Origin: Hepsetus odoe
Taxonomy: Eukaryota > Chordata > Actinopteri > Characiformes > Hepsetidae
Assembly: GCA_017165825.1 (NCBI GenBank)
Contig: CM029381.1
Coordinates: forward strand, 1,098,649 to 1,162,648
Length of the DNA stretch: 64,000 nt
Direction: 5' to 3'
Part shown: positions 44,775 through 55,949 of the stretch, piece by piece
How the letters are laid out: each line of letters opens with the position of its first letter
Numbering within the stretch: position 1 is the stretch's first letter
The notes under the pieces: model-generated
What the model was told of the DNA's origin: nothing
The model's database searches: none
Seen by the model: the letters and a program-made list of their open reading frames with translations, nothing else
Position numbers and translations under genes: made by a program

Positions 44775-44873
44775 TCCCTGCCTCCGCTTCCGTCATTCTG
44801 GCCTGTGTTTCCGTCATTCTGGCCTGTGCTTTTGTCATTCCTGCCTGTGTTTCTGTCATTCTGGCCTGAGCTT
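44775..44873 (+). repeat. second small array of the 21-bp unit family
   Basis: Four to five copies of a variant (TTCCGTCATTCTGGCCTGTG) after the right 110-bp segment, so the order is segment, array, segment, array. Confidence 0.85.
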
Positions 44874-44989
44874 AACTGTAATATTATTATAATAATTTTA
44901 GAATAACAGTAAGAAGCAAATTCTCTCTCTGGTTCTATTTTTGTCTTTTTCCTTTTCAGCTTCCTTTCTTTTGTCCCCCTCTGTTTTTC

Positions 44990-45215
44990 CCTCCCCAACC
45001 CAACATTGTTTCCTTTCTCTCTCACTTTCCCTCTCTCACACTCTCTCTCTCTTTCTCTCCCCCCCCCTCCTTCTCTATCCTCTTTGGTTTGGTGCTGATT
45101 GACACTTACAAATTATCCAGCAGTGAAGGCATTGTGTGTGACCCTCCTCAATCCCTCCTTCCTTCCTTCCCCCTCCCTCCGTCCCTCCCTCTCTCTCTCT
45201 CTGTCCCCCCCCCAT
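44990..45215 (+). repeat. CT-rich tract with unique core
   Basis: Pyrimidine runs at 45015-45075 and 45150-45210 around a short unique core. Confidence 0.85.
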
Positions 45216-45320
45216 CTCCAGTGGGGCTGCCGTTTTGTCATCTAATTACTGTGAATCCCGCTCTCGTTCCCCACTGCTGCATTTTTAATGGGACAGCCTG
45301 CTCACTCGCTCGCTTGTCCA
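45078..45320. other. candidate conserved noncoding island
   Basis: Between CT tracts it has GGTGCTGATTGACACTTACA and TTTTGTCATCTAATTACTGTG (TAATTA core). This looks like developmental enhancer sequence, but the call is inference only. Confidence 0.32.
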
Positions 45321-45364
45321 CTCCCCAAACTCCTCTCCTCCTCCTCCCTTTCATTTGATCCCTT

Positions 45365-45400
45365 GCTCTCACTCTCTCTCTCTCTCTCTCTCTTTCTCTT
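45365..45400 (+). repeat. CT microsatellite
   Basis: About 13 TC units. Confidence 0.9.
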
Positions 45401-45530
45401 GCTTCCCTTCATCAGTCTGTTTACCTGCCTGTCTCCCATCGGTCCCAGCCTGAGCACGGCTGCTGATGTGTCACGCTGCAGATCACTCGAATCTCCTCGC
45501 ATCTAGCCTCACGCTGTCTCCTATCTCACC

Positions 45531-45579
45531 ACACACACACACACACACACACGCACACACACACACACACACACACAAA
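45531..45579 (+). repeat. CA microsatellite
   Basis: About 23 CA units with one GC interruption. Confidence 0.95.
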
Positions 45580-45810
45580 GCCAGGACATCCCAATACGAC
45601 TTTGACTTCTAACAGCCTACATTGCTTTGTCATTCCTGATGAATGCTGAACTGATCATCTGACCCCTTTTCTTTGATCCCAACCACTTTTGGATCCCCTA
45701 AGTACACTTGTCCCTAAATCACCTCAACGTGTCCTCGACAGGGACAACCATCTCTAAACCAACCACATTATTGCCAGAGCCAGAAATTTCCTAATAATTA
45801 CAATATAAAG

Positions 45811-46065
45811 TCAAGTGAAAGTGACTATTCTTGTTATTGAGAGTACACAGCACAGCACACAGTGAACCACAACAAAAATACACCTTTCCAATTAACCCAC
45901 ACACTCACACCATCCAGCAGGGGTAGCTATTGAAAGCACCCAGGGAGCAGTGACAGGGATGGTACCTTGCTCGAGGTTACCTCAGGGCAACCTACTGATC
46001 AGGGATTCAAACCCATGATCTTCTGATCCTGGGGCCAACTCCCTAACCACTAGACCACTTCTGGC
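45811..46065 (-). mobile_element. type A SINE, full length
   Basis: Plus-strand reading: AAGTGAAAGTGACTATTCTT (tail), GGGATGGTACCTTGCTCGAG, CAGGGATTCAAACCCATGAT (B box complement), CCCTAACCACTAGACCACTT (A box complement). Confidence 0.88.
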
Positions 46066-46649
46066 ACAATTTGAGTAAAGTCTTGAGGTATGTGTGCTTT
46101 AAGTACTTACTTTTTTGATGATTTTCATATTTAAACCCAACCATCTGTCCTTTCTCCTCCTTCCATTTTCAGAACAGACTCCTTTACTTTAGTCTGAATA
46201 CACAGGAATCTTCCAGGACTATTATTTCCCATCGCTTTCCCAACAAACAAGAACTATTTCAGACTAAATGGACACAAACACACAGAAAAGACATTCCTCT
46301 GTGTGTCCACCAATGCAGGACAGACAGAAGGAGACATAAGAGAGAAGACAGGGAGAGTGGGTGGTGGAGAAAAGGTGTGTTTTGAGTGTGATGTCTGTGA
46401 CGGTTCGAGGCTTTAAAAGTCTGTAATCGTCTTACAGTCACTTTTAGAAACTGGCTCTACGGACCGTGATGCTGATTTGTGCAGTTGTGAGTGAACGGCT
46501 AGACTTCCTCTGGACTGAAACTACATATATTTATAAAACTAACGTCTAAATGCAAGCTTTTCTGCAAACGCTTCACTTGAAATAGCAAGAGGTTTTATCT
46601 CTTCAGTCAATGCTAATTTGCTAATTCTGCTAACAGTAAACAGCAGAAT

Positions 46650-46660
46650 TCCCCCCCTCC

Positions 46661-46701
<41 letters not shown>

Positions 46702-46712
46702 GCTCTCTCTCT
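46650..46712 (+). repeat. CT microsatellite
   Basis: TC units with CTTTC interruptions. Confidence 0.93.
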
Positions 46713-46914
46713 TCTTACTTCGCTGTTTATCCCTCCCTCTACTCCTCCTCTCAGAACATTAACTGAACGGATAGAGGGAGGATAAGGGGGGGGGAATGAG
46801 CCGCAATCAGAGTTCCCATAATCCCCTGCGGCGCATGATGGGGCGGCCGGTAGGAAGTCCCTCACCGCATCTGCTGCTGCACATAGCTAGAAATCATCAG
46901 ACCTTATCAGCCGG

Positions 46915-47398
46915 AGGAGAGAGAGAGAGAGAGAGGGGAGGAAGGGGAACAGGTGAGATAGAGGGGGGAGGAGGGAGAGAGAGAAAGATGGGATAGTGGG
47001 GAGAGAGGGAGCGAGAGGTAAATAGGAAAAGGGAAAGGAAGAAAGAGGGAGAGAAAATAGAATGATAGGAAAGGACCGAGCAGAGGGGTGATGGGGAGAA
47101 AAGAAAGAAAGGAGGAGAGCTGAGAAGGAATTTGAGAAATTAAGATGGGAGGAGAGGGATAGTGAGGGATGCAGTTAAAATAGGAGGGAAGAGGGAGAAG
47201 AGAAAAATAGATTGGATGGGTAAGACAGAAAAAAGGGGAAGAAGGGCTGAGAAAAGTGATCGAGCGAGACGGAAAAAGGAAGAATAATTTGGGGAGTGAG
47301 AGAAAGCGAGATGGAAAGGGGCAGAGAGAGAAAAGCAGGGAAAGGGGGATGAGCTGAGGCAGAGGGAGGCAAAGGGAAGAAGAGATAGAAGGGCTGAG

Positions 47399-47456
<58 letters not shown>
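46915..47456 (+). repeat. 540-bp polypurine tract ending in a GA array
   Basis: GA/GGA/AAAG-rich throughout; 47402-47454 is pure GA. The reverse strand gives artefactual Ser/Leu/Pro ORFs. Confidence 0.93.
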
Positions 47457-47457
<1 letters not shown>

Positions 47458-47459
47458 TG

Positions 47460-47770
47460 GTTGGAAATTGTGTGATAAATTCAGGGGCACGCACAAGCCA
47501 CTTGCGCGACTGGACCCGTATATTTTATTCAGCTCGTTTTTATAAAGCGTTCAGTCCATTATCTGTGTGTGTGTGTGTGTGTGTGTTTATCAGCTCGGTG
47601 TGGCGGCCAATAGCATCATAACGCTTGGTTTGACCGTGCAGAGGCCCTCGCGACCAAAAATAAACAAGCCGGCGGTGGCGCGAGATTGAGTTCACGTTTA
47701 AAACGGGACACCCTGCCCCAGGACCTCCTGGGGGTGGAGGGTAGATGGGGAGGAGCACGGCCTGCGGGCT
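47460..47770. other. candidate conserved noncoding island
   Basis: CpG-containing unique sequence with GGCGGCCAATAGCATCATAA (CCAAT box) and CGCGACCAAAAATAAACAAG (forkhead-like TAAACA), broken by a TG repeat at 47563-47588. Inference only. Confidence 0.32.
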
Positions 47771-47889
47771 CGTTACCACGTCAGGAGGTGAGGAGAAATA
47801 CTGCTCTCATAAATGACAGAACGACAGTGGGAGGGGGAGAGAGAGAGAAAGAGAAAGGGGAGAGGTAGGGAGGGACAGAGGAGAAACAA

Positions 47890-48090
47890 ATGGACCAGGC
47901 TGAAGAGATAGAGCTCAATCAATCATCTTTAAACAAAAGCACCACTGCCCACGAGAGCATTTAAGGAGCGCTTATTTAATTAAAAGTCTCTTACGCTCCC
48001 TCTTTATGGGCCTCCGAACGCCAGTGTTAACCTTCTGGGCTGGGATGCGATTCCACGGTGGGGGTCCCATTAGTTGGCCAATCATGAAGC
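47890..48090. other. candidate conserved noncoding island
   Basis: AATCATCTTTAAACAAAAGC, CGCTTATTTAATTAAAAGTC and CCCATTAGTTGGCCAATCAT: dense homeodomain, forkhead and CCAAT-like motifs without repeat signature. Inference only. Confidence 0.3.
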
Positions 48091-48092
48091 AG

Positions 48093-48440
48093 AAAGATAC
48101 ACCAGCAGATGTGTACAATTACGTGGCGGAATGGATTTTCATGTAAGCTGGGGCCCAAGGTTTCCTAGCAGATCATTGCCAAGGGCATCACACCGCCAAG
48201 GCTAGCTTCATAAAGTGCATCCTGGTTCTATCAGGCCTTCTTTCGTCGCTTTAAGGTCCAGTTCTGATGCGCACTGACAGAGTACTGGTGTCGGCATGGG
48301 CTACTACAGATGTTCTTCCACGGGGTCAGACGGACTAGCCTTCATGCACCAGTAATTCTTGTCCACTTCTTGACCCTGTCGCTGGTTGTCCAGAGAACCT
48401 TCCTTGGACCTGTCTTTCTTTGGTGGCTTGATGCAGTAAT
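48093..48440 (-). mobile_element. degenerate Tc1-superfamily transposon fragment
   Basis: The order of AGCAGATGTGTACAATTACG, ATGTAAGCTGGGGCCCAA, AAGGTCCAGTTCTGATGCGC, GACGGACTAGCCTTCATGC, GACCCTGTCGCTGGTTGTC and CCTTCCTTGGACC matches a common fish transposase-coding repeat on the minus strand, with many gaps. Confidence 0.6.
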
Positions 48441-49475
48441 TGCAAGTAAGGGATGTGCAACCAAATGCTCATTTATTTCATTTCAGTTTCTGAAGTTTCT
48501 GTTCCAATATGTCTGCTCTCTTGAAAAACCGGATGGTCAGATACACAAGGTGTTGTGTTATATATAATTTAACACAACTAGATGCGAACAGCAGGAAATA
48601 AAAGCTGAAAATCTGGTCTCTCATCTCATAATCACTGACCTTCAACACCAATGCTTCCGATGCAAAACCAAATCACTGTTCCGTTGTTTCTGGAGGGGAC
48701 TGTACTACTGATGGTTTAATCATGGGGCAATCAAGTAAATTCAATGTACCTGCTCCCTGGAAAGACCTGCTGTTCATTTGCAGGCATCTACTTTCTACCA
48801 TAAGGCTGTAAAACATGGTGCATTCTGGGAGATACAGTTCATGCTGTTGAAGAGGTTACTGTGACAGATTTTTACAGTGATTAGTTCTAATTTTGCGAAG
48901 TGTATTAAGAAATGAATATTAATATTGCACAATATTGACTGGGTGGGGCATCCCAGCATTCCTTGCCTTTTTATTATTTTTTGTTAATCAGATTTTGTGT
49001 AGCAAGATCTTACATAATCTTAGCATTAGGACAGATTTTTAGATTTTTTGTCTGAACTTTAGTCTGAACACATGTGAGGGGAATCCTCCATCATTTTTTG
49101 TTTTCCATCACCTTTTCAAACACACAGAAAAGACGTCCCTCTGTGTGTCCATCAGTGCAGATGGACGGAGACGTAAGAGAGAAGACAAGGAGAGTGGACA
49201 GTAGAGAAAAAGGCGTGTATTGAGTGTGATGTCTGTGACAGAACTAGTAGAGACATGGATGAAAGTGAAGCACTGAAGCATGTTCATTATTTTCAGCAGA
49301 TTGTTTTTATTAGAGTTGAAGTTCGAGGATTTAATAGTCGTTGAATTCTATTAATATGGAGTGAGATTCAGTTCACTTTCAGCACCAACAGACGCTACAA
49401 ACATCCTTCAGAGGAGACACGTCTCACTATACTCTCAATACATTCTTGCATTTTTTTCTGTACTATTCTTCTTGT
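48441..49475. other. no gene recognised
   Basis: AT-rich. A text similar to 46265-46400 (CACACAGAAAAGACGTCCCT, GTGTCCATCAGTGCAG) recurs at 49120-49230, so an old duplication or repeat is present. Confidence 0.4.
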
Positions 49476-49477
49476 TT

Positions 49478-49710
49478 AAGCTGCTCTCGTTTAGGGGTCG
49501 CCACATCGGATTATCCGTCTCCATTTCTTCCTGTTCTTTGCATCTTCCTCTTTCACACCTGCATGTCCTCTCTCACCACTTCCATAAACCTCTTCTTTGT
49601 CCTTCCTCTTCTCCTCTGTCCTGGCAGCTCCATCCTCAACATCCTTCTCCCGAAAGACTCCTCGTCTCTGGACCTAACTTTGTCGCTAAAAGTGTTCTAC
49701 TGTATCCCAT
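49478..49710 (-). mobile_element. RTE-like LINE 3' end fragment
   Basis: AAGCTGCTCTCGTTTAGGGG, CCTGCATGTCCTCTCTCACC, CTGGCAGCTCCATCCTCAAC: same family and order as 19396-20105. Confidence 0.82.
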
Positions 49711-49904
49711 ATATGAACAGGACGCCTCCGCTGACTGCGCATCAGCCTCACTGATTCAAAACAATTAACGGATTAGCAGCCCATCTGACCTCAGATCAGC
49801 TTTTAAGGTTTATTAACACCAAATCCACTGGAGGCCTCTGCCTGGTAGGGTGACTTTGCCACACAACATATGTTTGCACCTTGTGTACCACCCCCACCCC
49901 CCCT

Positions 49905-49930
49905 CAAACACACACACACACACACACATT
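49905..49930 (+). repeat. CA microsatellite
   Basis: About 11 CA units after a C run. Confidence 0.9.
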
Positions 49931-50506
49931 CATCACCACGCAAGCCCCTGAGTGTAGTCACAGCTTTCCTCCTTTGTGCACAGCTCTATAGGGATGGCAG
50001 GCCGCAGACTGCGCCATGCTCTTTAATACACTATCACAGTATTGGCCTTGTAGAAAATGTCCCCTCAATGTCATACACACCTAAGATGACTGACCTACCA
50101 TACCTACCATACCATACTGACCTAAGATGTCGAACACCGAATTACCAGCCACTGACGAATGGAGGTTAGAGAAGTTAGAGATGTTCCCCTAAGAGATATG
50201 GCGTTAATGTGATGTTAACTATGACGGTGTAATACTGCATTTGGAAACTGATTAAGTGGGGGAAAAACACACCATCAACAGCAACAATTAAAAAAAAGAA
50301 GAAAATACGTTCACATTGCTTTGCGGAAGTTTTATACTCCCAAGACGGTACGTTTCTACATGACCAATTTCCTCTCTTTCAGTCTTCCCTTATGCCTTTG
50401 AGTTTGGGAGTGATTCCATTGAAATGATCTGATTTGCTAAGACTAGTCCTCCTGCAAGCAATGATTGCATACCTAAAATAAATATTGGGTATATAAAGAA
50501 TGTGAA

Positions 50507-50763
50507 AAGTGAAAGTGACAACCCTTGTCATTGCGAGGTCACAGCACAGCACACAGTGAACCACAACAAAATTGGACCTCTGCTTTTAACCCATGCACAC
50601 AAACACCGTGCAGCAGTGGGCAGCTATTGAAAGCGCCCGGGGAGCAGTGACGGGGATGGTACCTTGCTCAGGGGTACCTCAGGGCAACCTACTTGTGAGG
50701 GAATCAAACCCACAATTTTCCGATGCGGGGCAACTCCCTAACCACTAGGCCACCACTGCCCAA
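50507..50763 (-). mobile_element. type A SINE, full length
   Basis: Plus-strand reading: AAAAGTGAAAGTGACAACCC, GGGATGGTACCTTGCTCAGG, GGGAATCAAACCCACAATTT, CCCTAACCACTAGGCCACCA. Confidence 0.88.
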
Positions 50764-51079
50764 GAAATAACAACTATTATTGTTGCTGTGTATTAGCCTC
50801 TTGTAGAAGCCCACCTGATCCCCATGTTTTATGCTTATGCTTATTTATTGAAAAGAAAGGAGGTTTCAAGGGGGTGCTCAATAACGGGTGAATGCTTTCA
50901 CACCCTCGACCCCCAGCTGTTTCTTCATCCCGAGTTCCTGAAGCCATCCATCCCTTCTTCAGGTGTTGCTGCTCTCAACCAAGTCTGCTTTCCTTCCTGG
51001 TCCTACATAACAGGGTCACTGGTCCAGCTTGTCCTACAAGCCCAGTTTTTTGCATTAGCTCCCCTCCTTGGCAGTGTGT

Positions 51080-51430
51080 GTGTGTTCACTCTTGCACGTG
51101 TGTAGGCCATTAACGCTCAGCAGCAATGCAGACAAGCAGATCTGTAAATTATACAATAAACAAGAGAGGTGGAGGGGAAAAAAAGGAAAAGTGGGACCTC
51201 CGAGGGGCTCGAATCGACAGCCAGGCATGGAAGTGGTAAATCTAACACGTTTTTTTTTTACTTTTTTTTTTTCCCGAAGCCTAAAAATGAACAGCTGCGA
51301 CATCAGTGGAAGAGCGCGGTAATTGAGCGAGGCTCCTCGACGTGTTCGCACCTCGCGCCGGGCTGTTAGGCTAACGCGCATGAATCATATCTAGCAGTGT
51401 TCAGGCCGCCTGGCTTCTCTCGCGCGCTGT
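51080..51430. other. candidate conserved noncoding island
   Basis: Unique CpG-containing sequence: CAGATCTGTAAATTATACAA, GAACAGCTGCGACATCAGT (E-box CAGCTG), GCGCGGTAATTGAGCGAGG. Inference only. Confidence 0.32.
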
Positions 51431-51700
51431 CTTGCTAATGCATTCGCTATTTTTCCTCTCGCTGGGCCACAACACACCCACACTCTCACTTCTAAGGCTT
51501 ATGACTTACTGCATAACAAACACATGCCTGTTGACCAGGACGTCATCACAAAACTGCCCCCTGGCCACACCTTCCCTCATACTTCCACCTGGACATGAAA
51601 CTGTTGTCCGTCTTTCAGTGGATGCATGCATGGACTGAACCACTGTGCAATGGAAGAAAGTGCTGGACCACATTTATTTCATGCGGTTGGCTGGGCGTGT

Positions 51701-51900
51701 GAAGTGAAAGTGACTATTTGACACTTTCTGTGAATACATAGTAAAGCACAATCTGCATTTAATCACAATCTGCATTTAATATGCATTTAATCAATACACA
51801 ATGTGCAACAGTTCCAGTGCCCAGGGAGCAGCAGTGGGGACAACACCTTGCTAAAAGGAAGCGCAGAGCAACCTACTGGTCCAGGATTCAAATGCTCAAG
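51701..51900 (-). mobile_element. type A SINE
   Basis: Plus-strand reading: GAAGTGAAAGTGACTATTTG, GGGGACAACACCTTGCTAAA, CCAGGATTCAAATGCTCAAG. A short internal duplication (ATCTGCATTTAATCACA) is present. Confidence 0.8.
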
Positions 51901-51902
51901 CT

Positions 51903-52150
51903 TCGGGGCAGTGGTGGTGGGGTTAGGGAAGCCACCGGATTGGAAAGTCATGCTTTTGAATCCCAGGCCAGTAGGTCACCCTGAGGTACCCTTGAGCAAG
52001 GTACCGTCCACATCACTGCTCCCCGAGTGCTTTAAACAGCTGCTGCACAGTGTGTATGGATGAAAAGCAGAGGCTGAATTTCACTGTGGCTCATTGTGTG
52101 CTGTGATGTGCTTCACAATGCCAAGAATAGTCACTTTTGCTTTCACTTTT
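51903..52150 (+). mobile_element. type A SINE, facing the previous one
   Basis: GGGGCAGTGGTGGTGGGGTT, CTTTTGAATCCCAGGCCAG, CCTTGAGCAAGGTACCGTCC, tail AATAGTCACTTTTGCTTTCA. It forms a head-to-head inverted pair with 51701-51900. Confidence 0.85.
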
Positions 52151-52249
52151 GGATCTTAGAGCCTTGTCCCTAATCACTTGGCCAGGTCTGGATGGCCCTA
52201 CAGTGCCGCTTATCTTAGGAAGAAATGGCACTGATTGGCACTATAGGCA

Positions 52250-52425
52250 GAGATAGTGTGTTGCTCTGGACCATGATCTGCTGGGAAAACTTGAGTCCTG
52301 CATTCATGTGGAAGCAACCTTGACACCTCAAAGTAGGTGCCATGGTCTTCTTCCAGCAGGATACTCCTTGCACCACTGTAAACTCTGTTCAGGAAAGGCT
52401 TGAGAAACATGACAAAAACTTCTCA
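52250..52425 (+). mobile_element. degenerate Tc1-superfamily fragment
   Basis: GTTGCTCTGGACCATGATCT, ATTCATGTGGAAGCAACCTT, CTTCCAGCAGGATACTCCTT, GAAAGGCTTGAGAAACATGA correspond to the transposase catalytic region of the family seen at 48093, on the opposite strand. Confidence 0.6.
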
Positions 52426-52429
52426 GCAA

Positions 52430-53160
52430 CAGATTATCAAATACAAGAAGGTCTCTTTGAAAGGTATGACAGAAGCAGGGGTGGCTCAAGAGTTTTGCCC
52501 AGAACTGTGTAATATCTGATCAAAGACATGGTGTATAGGGGATATTGAGTCAACAGCGAGTGTCTGCTTTTTAATGAAGTGATTGTGTTGAAATCTCAGT
52601 GAGAATCCAAGAGGGTGTTCAGATTCCAATGTGTTTAAGAGTGCTAAAAGATGAAGCTTTCACTCATAATAACCGCTCTCTCATGCTTGAACATACAAAT
52701 TAACACGTTCTCCCTCCCCTCACCTGGGTGTGCTATGTATGAAAGTGTGTGAAGTTGTTCTTACCACGGCTTGGTTGGATGTTCATTTTACCATTATACC
52801 TCTTGCTGTATGAGCAGGACCCCAAAAGACAATGTACACATCTAGATCATCAGATCACCTTTTATTTAACAAATTCAAGAACTCCTAAGATATCTCCAAG
52901 GCAGAAAATAATGACAGTCTATGCTTGCTGGAAAAAGGCTACAATGTTAACGCTGTTATGAAAGATCCGAGGCCAGCTGGGAAGTGTTTGGCTTTCTCTG
53001 AAATGCCCAATGCCAACTACCATAAAAAACATGGATATACTAATGATGCTTAGAGAGTCTCATCATAGCACTGCCAAGGATACCAGACTGAGATCACCAA
53101 ATGCAGTGTCAGGCATCTGTAAAATTGACCATTAACTTTTGCGAACATGAAAACCCGACT
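52430..53160. other. no gene recognised
   Basis: No exon, RNA gene or clear repeat. Confidence 0.4.
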
Positions 53161-53167
53161 TAGCCCT

Positions 53168-53312
53168 ATGGAGTGGCTTACATTTCTTAATTACAGGCAC
53201 AGTCTTCCCGGAGCAACTTGAGGTTAAGGGTCTTGCTCAGGACCCTAGAGGTGGGATTCAAACCTGCTATCTTTGGTCTGTAGGTGAGTGTCCTACCACT
53301 GACCACCACCCC
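53168..53312 (-). mobile_element. type B SINE fragment
   Basis: Plus-strand reading: CTTAATTACAGGCACAGTCT, GGTTAAGGGTCTTGCTCAGG, GGTGGGATTCAAACCTGC. Confidence 0.72.
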
Positions 53313-53984
53313 ATGCTTAGAGGTCTACTATTTGAAGCAGTGGAAAAACATCCTTTGGTGGGATGATCAGGCTTCATGAGGTGATTGTCTGATCGAAAAA
53401 TCTGGGTCTGCCTGGAGAACCCAAACTGACTGAATGCAAGATGGTTTGGTTGAGGTGGATTAATGGGTTTAGCTTTGCTGGTCTCAATGGCTACAAGCCA
53501 ACACCTCTTGCAGCTGAATGGAAGCTCCTTGCTCAGAGTCATGTCCACATGCCTTTAAAACTAAATTGCATTGCACAAGTCCAAATGACATACTTCAGGC
53601 CATTGGCACCAGTAACACTATGGCCAAAGTCAGGAACCACATAAGCAAGAGCAAAAGCATTCAGAGCTCATTTAAGTCAACAAAGAAGGCCAGTTAAGTT
53701 CTCAAGTTAAAGGCTCATTATTCCCCCCTTGCCAAACCTTTGGAAGTTTAACTCTAATCATATTTGCAGAGACTGCATCTTAAAGAAAGATTATTGGCTC
53801 TCACTTACTTTGAAGTTCCAGGAGCCTTCATAAGCATAAGCGTTCTCTCTTCAAAGAGAGTGACCTGTGTCAGTGGGTTTCCATCAAGTGCTGTGTGTTT
53901 AGCAACTGGCCATTCATACATGCAGATTGGCAGCCATTGGGATACAAGTGTCATTCACTGATTTTTGCCAAATTTCAGCCTATT

Positions 53985-54165
53985 TCAGTCATTCAACAGT
54001 GGTGTTGAATAGAATCAGACATCAGCACAATTCAGTGCTTTTTATTTCCTCTCCAAATCCACCAGTGAAGCTTCACATGTCTTCAGAGTGCTTATATTGA
54101 ATGTGGATGAAGGTAAAATGGTGGCAAATTTGAGCTAAATCCATTTGGGGACTATTTTGCCTTAC
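53985..54165 (+). repeat. copy of the dispersed unclassified repeat
   Basis: CAACAGTGGTGTTGAATAGA, TTTCCTCTCCAAATCCACCA and CATGTCTTCAGAGTG recall 2125-2215 and the reverse strand of 29200-29490. Confidence 0.4.
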
Positions 54166-54205
54166 AACACCAGCATGTGTCCTTCCACGATGCCAATGTT
54201 TATGA

Positions 54206-54372
54206 GGGAGCTGGCGGTCTATGGGTAGGATGCTGGCCTATGGACCAAGTGGTTGGAGGTTTGAATCCCACCTCCAGCTGTACCACTATTGGGTTCCAGG
54301 GAGAATGTCTCGGTAATCAGAAATTGGAAGTCACTTTGGATAAGAGCTGCTAAATGCCATAAATAAAATGAA
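54206..54372 (+). mobile_element. type B SINE, decayed
   Basis: GGCGGTCTATGGGTAGGATG, GGTTTGAATCCCACCTCCAG, GAAGTCACTTTGGATAAGAG, CTAAATGCCATAAATAAAAT. Confidence 0.75.
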
Positions 54373-54865
54373 ATGATTCCTCCATTGGAAAAAATACAGA
54401 AATGGGAGGATGACCAGGCTGAAAAAGTGGGAGAAAGCTCATGTACAGAATATATCAAGAACGCCATATCAGGCACACAATATATCTTTTAAAATTTATA
54501 AAAACTCAGGCATCAGGCAGCGTCTTCATAACCATTTCATGGTTTGGAAGGAGCTTCAGGAGCTCTTGGTTCCATTCTCTCAAGTAGGAAGTTTGGGAGT
54601 GTTTCACATAGAAAACCACTTTTTTGTTCACATCTTAACCACTTAGATTTGCAGAAATCTTGGGAATTTGGAGTTCTCCTATAAAAACTCAAGACTGACA
54701 AGACTCATGCTGTTAGTACGTGTCGCTGGCGGTCCTGAAGGTATTCTGCTTTGTACCGTTGTGTTGTTGCAAATGCACAGTGGCGTGTGTACGAGTACGA
54801 CTGATTTTATATTTACTAAGTGGAAAAGTTAGCAGCTCTGCTGTGTGTAAATGAAGTAAGGTGCA
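54373..54865. other. no gene recognised
   Basis: Unique-looking; no supported feature. Confidence 0.4.
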
Positions 54866-55160
54866 AGAGCTGTGTGTGTGTGTGTGTGTGTGCGCGCGTA
54901 CAAGTATGCAGGACCGGGAGTATCACTAGAGAGCGTGAAGACAATAATGCAAACCGACACTTCAGAAATGAGAGCCCGGTTGCCTGGCGACCGTCGCCGG
55001 GGTGGCAGTTCCCGCGGGAACGGGGTGAGATGGAACCTAAATGATGTTTGATTAGAACTTAGATCAGTTAGGCGGGTACAGACACGCCAGGCAAGACTGG
55101 GGCTCGCGCTGGCCCTGAGAGCATGAGTGTGTGTGTGTGTGTGTGTGTGAGTGTGTGGGT
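54866..55160 (+). repeat. two TG microsatellites around an RFX-like motif
   Basis: TG runs at 54870-54894 and 55127-55150. Between them, 54979-54991 reads GTTGCCTGGCGAC, one mismatch from the X-box palindrome bound by RFX proteins. Confidence 0.6.
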
Positions 55161-55945
55161 GATGGAGGGAGGTGTGCGTAGCCTTTCAACGAGGGACGTA
55201 TAAAACCTTGAGCTGCACAGTGAATATGTGAGCACAGTATCTAGGCTATATGTAGGACTTGTCAGGCTGCTGTTGCATGTTTTTTCTGGTCATACGTTAA
55301 CAAATACAGCATGAATATGGTGAGCAGATGAATAGAATAAAAAGTAAAGTCTCGCTTTCATGCTGCCAGACTCTGAATCTTTGGAAAAAAAAGATTGAGT
55401 GTCCAGAAAAAAAATTCTGTTGCAATTTGGACATATCTCTTGTCCAGTTGAACCCATCTCTTGAGATTCTCTGGCTGCACTCCTGGCCTTTGGCCTACAG
55501 ATGGCACTGCAGCTGAAGGAACCCTTTGGCAGGAGGCTGGGGTGACCTTTGACCTCTGTCTGAGTCCCCTCGCTGAAGCAGAGGGTGGATAGGTGACCTG
55601 TGGCCATCTGATGTGAGATATCTTATGACTGGCTGTGTGCAGGTGGACAACTCCTGTGTGGGCCTTTTTTCTTTATTCAAGGACCCCTATCATAGAAAAA
55701 AAGCCTTTGAATGAATAATATCACAGGAAATATGCAAGGTTTTGGCCAGATTGAAAACGTTTTCTGTGCATAGTGTGGCTATCCAAATTTTTAGACCAAG
55801 GATTTTGTGAGGAAATGTAGGCATATGGTGCAGTAGAAGTGCAGTTTTGCAGGTTTTTCCATAATAAATTGTATCAGATATTAAATTAAACAATATAAGA
55901 CAAAAATCAAATAATGAATTATCATTTAATTTATTGACGGCAAAA
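55161..55945. other. no gene recognised
   Basis: A TATA-like GTATAAAACC lies at 55198, without a downstream exon that I can support. Confidence 0.35.
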
Positions 55946-55949
55946 AATC

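Noticed and set aside
46907..47494. 195-codon reverse ORF with Ser/Leu/Pro repeats
   Set aside because: Complement of a GA-rich tract; compositional artefact.
53330..53650. possible transposase remnant (TGGGTCTGCCTGGAGAACC region)
   Set aside because: A faint resemblance to Tc1-type coding text, but no frame or motif could be followed, so no call was made.
55198..55207. TATA box at GTATAAAACC
   Set aside because: No downstream exon, start context or CpG island to support a promoter.
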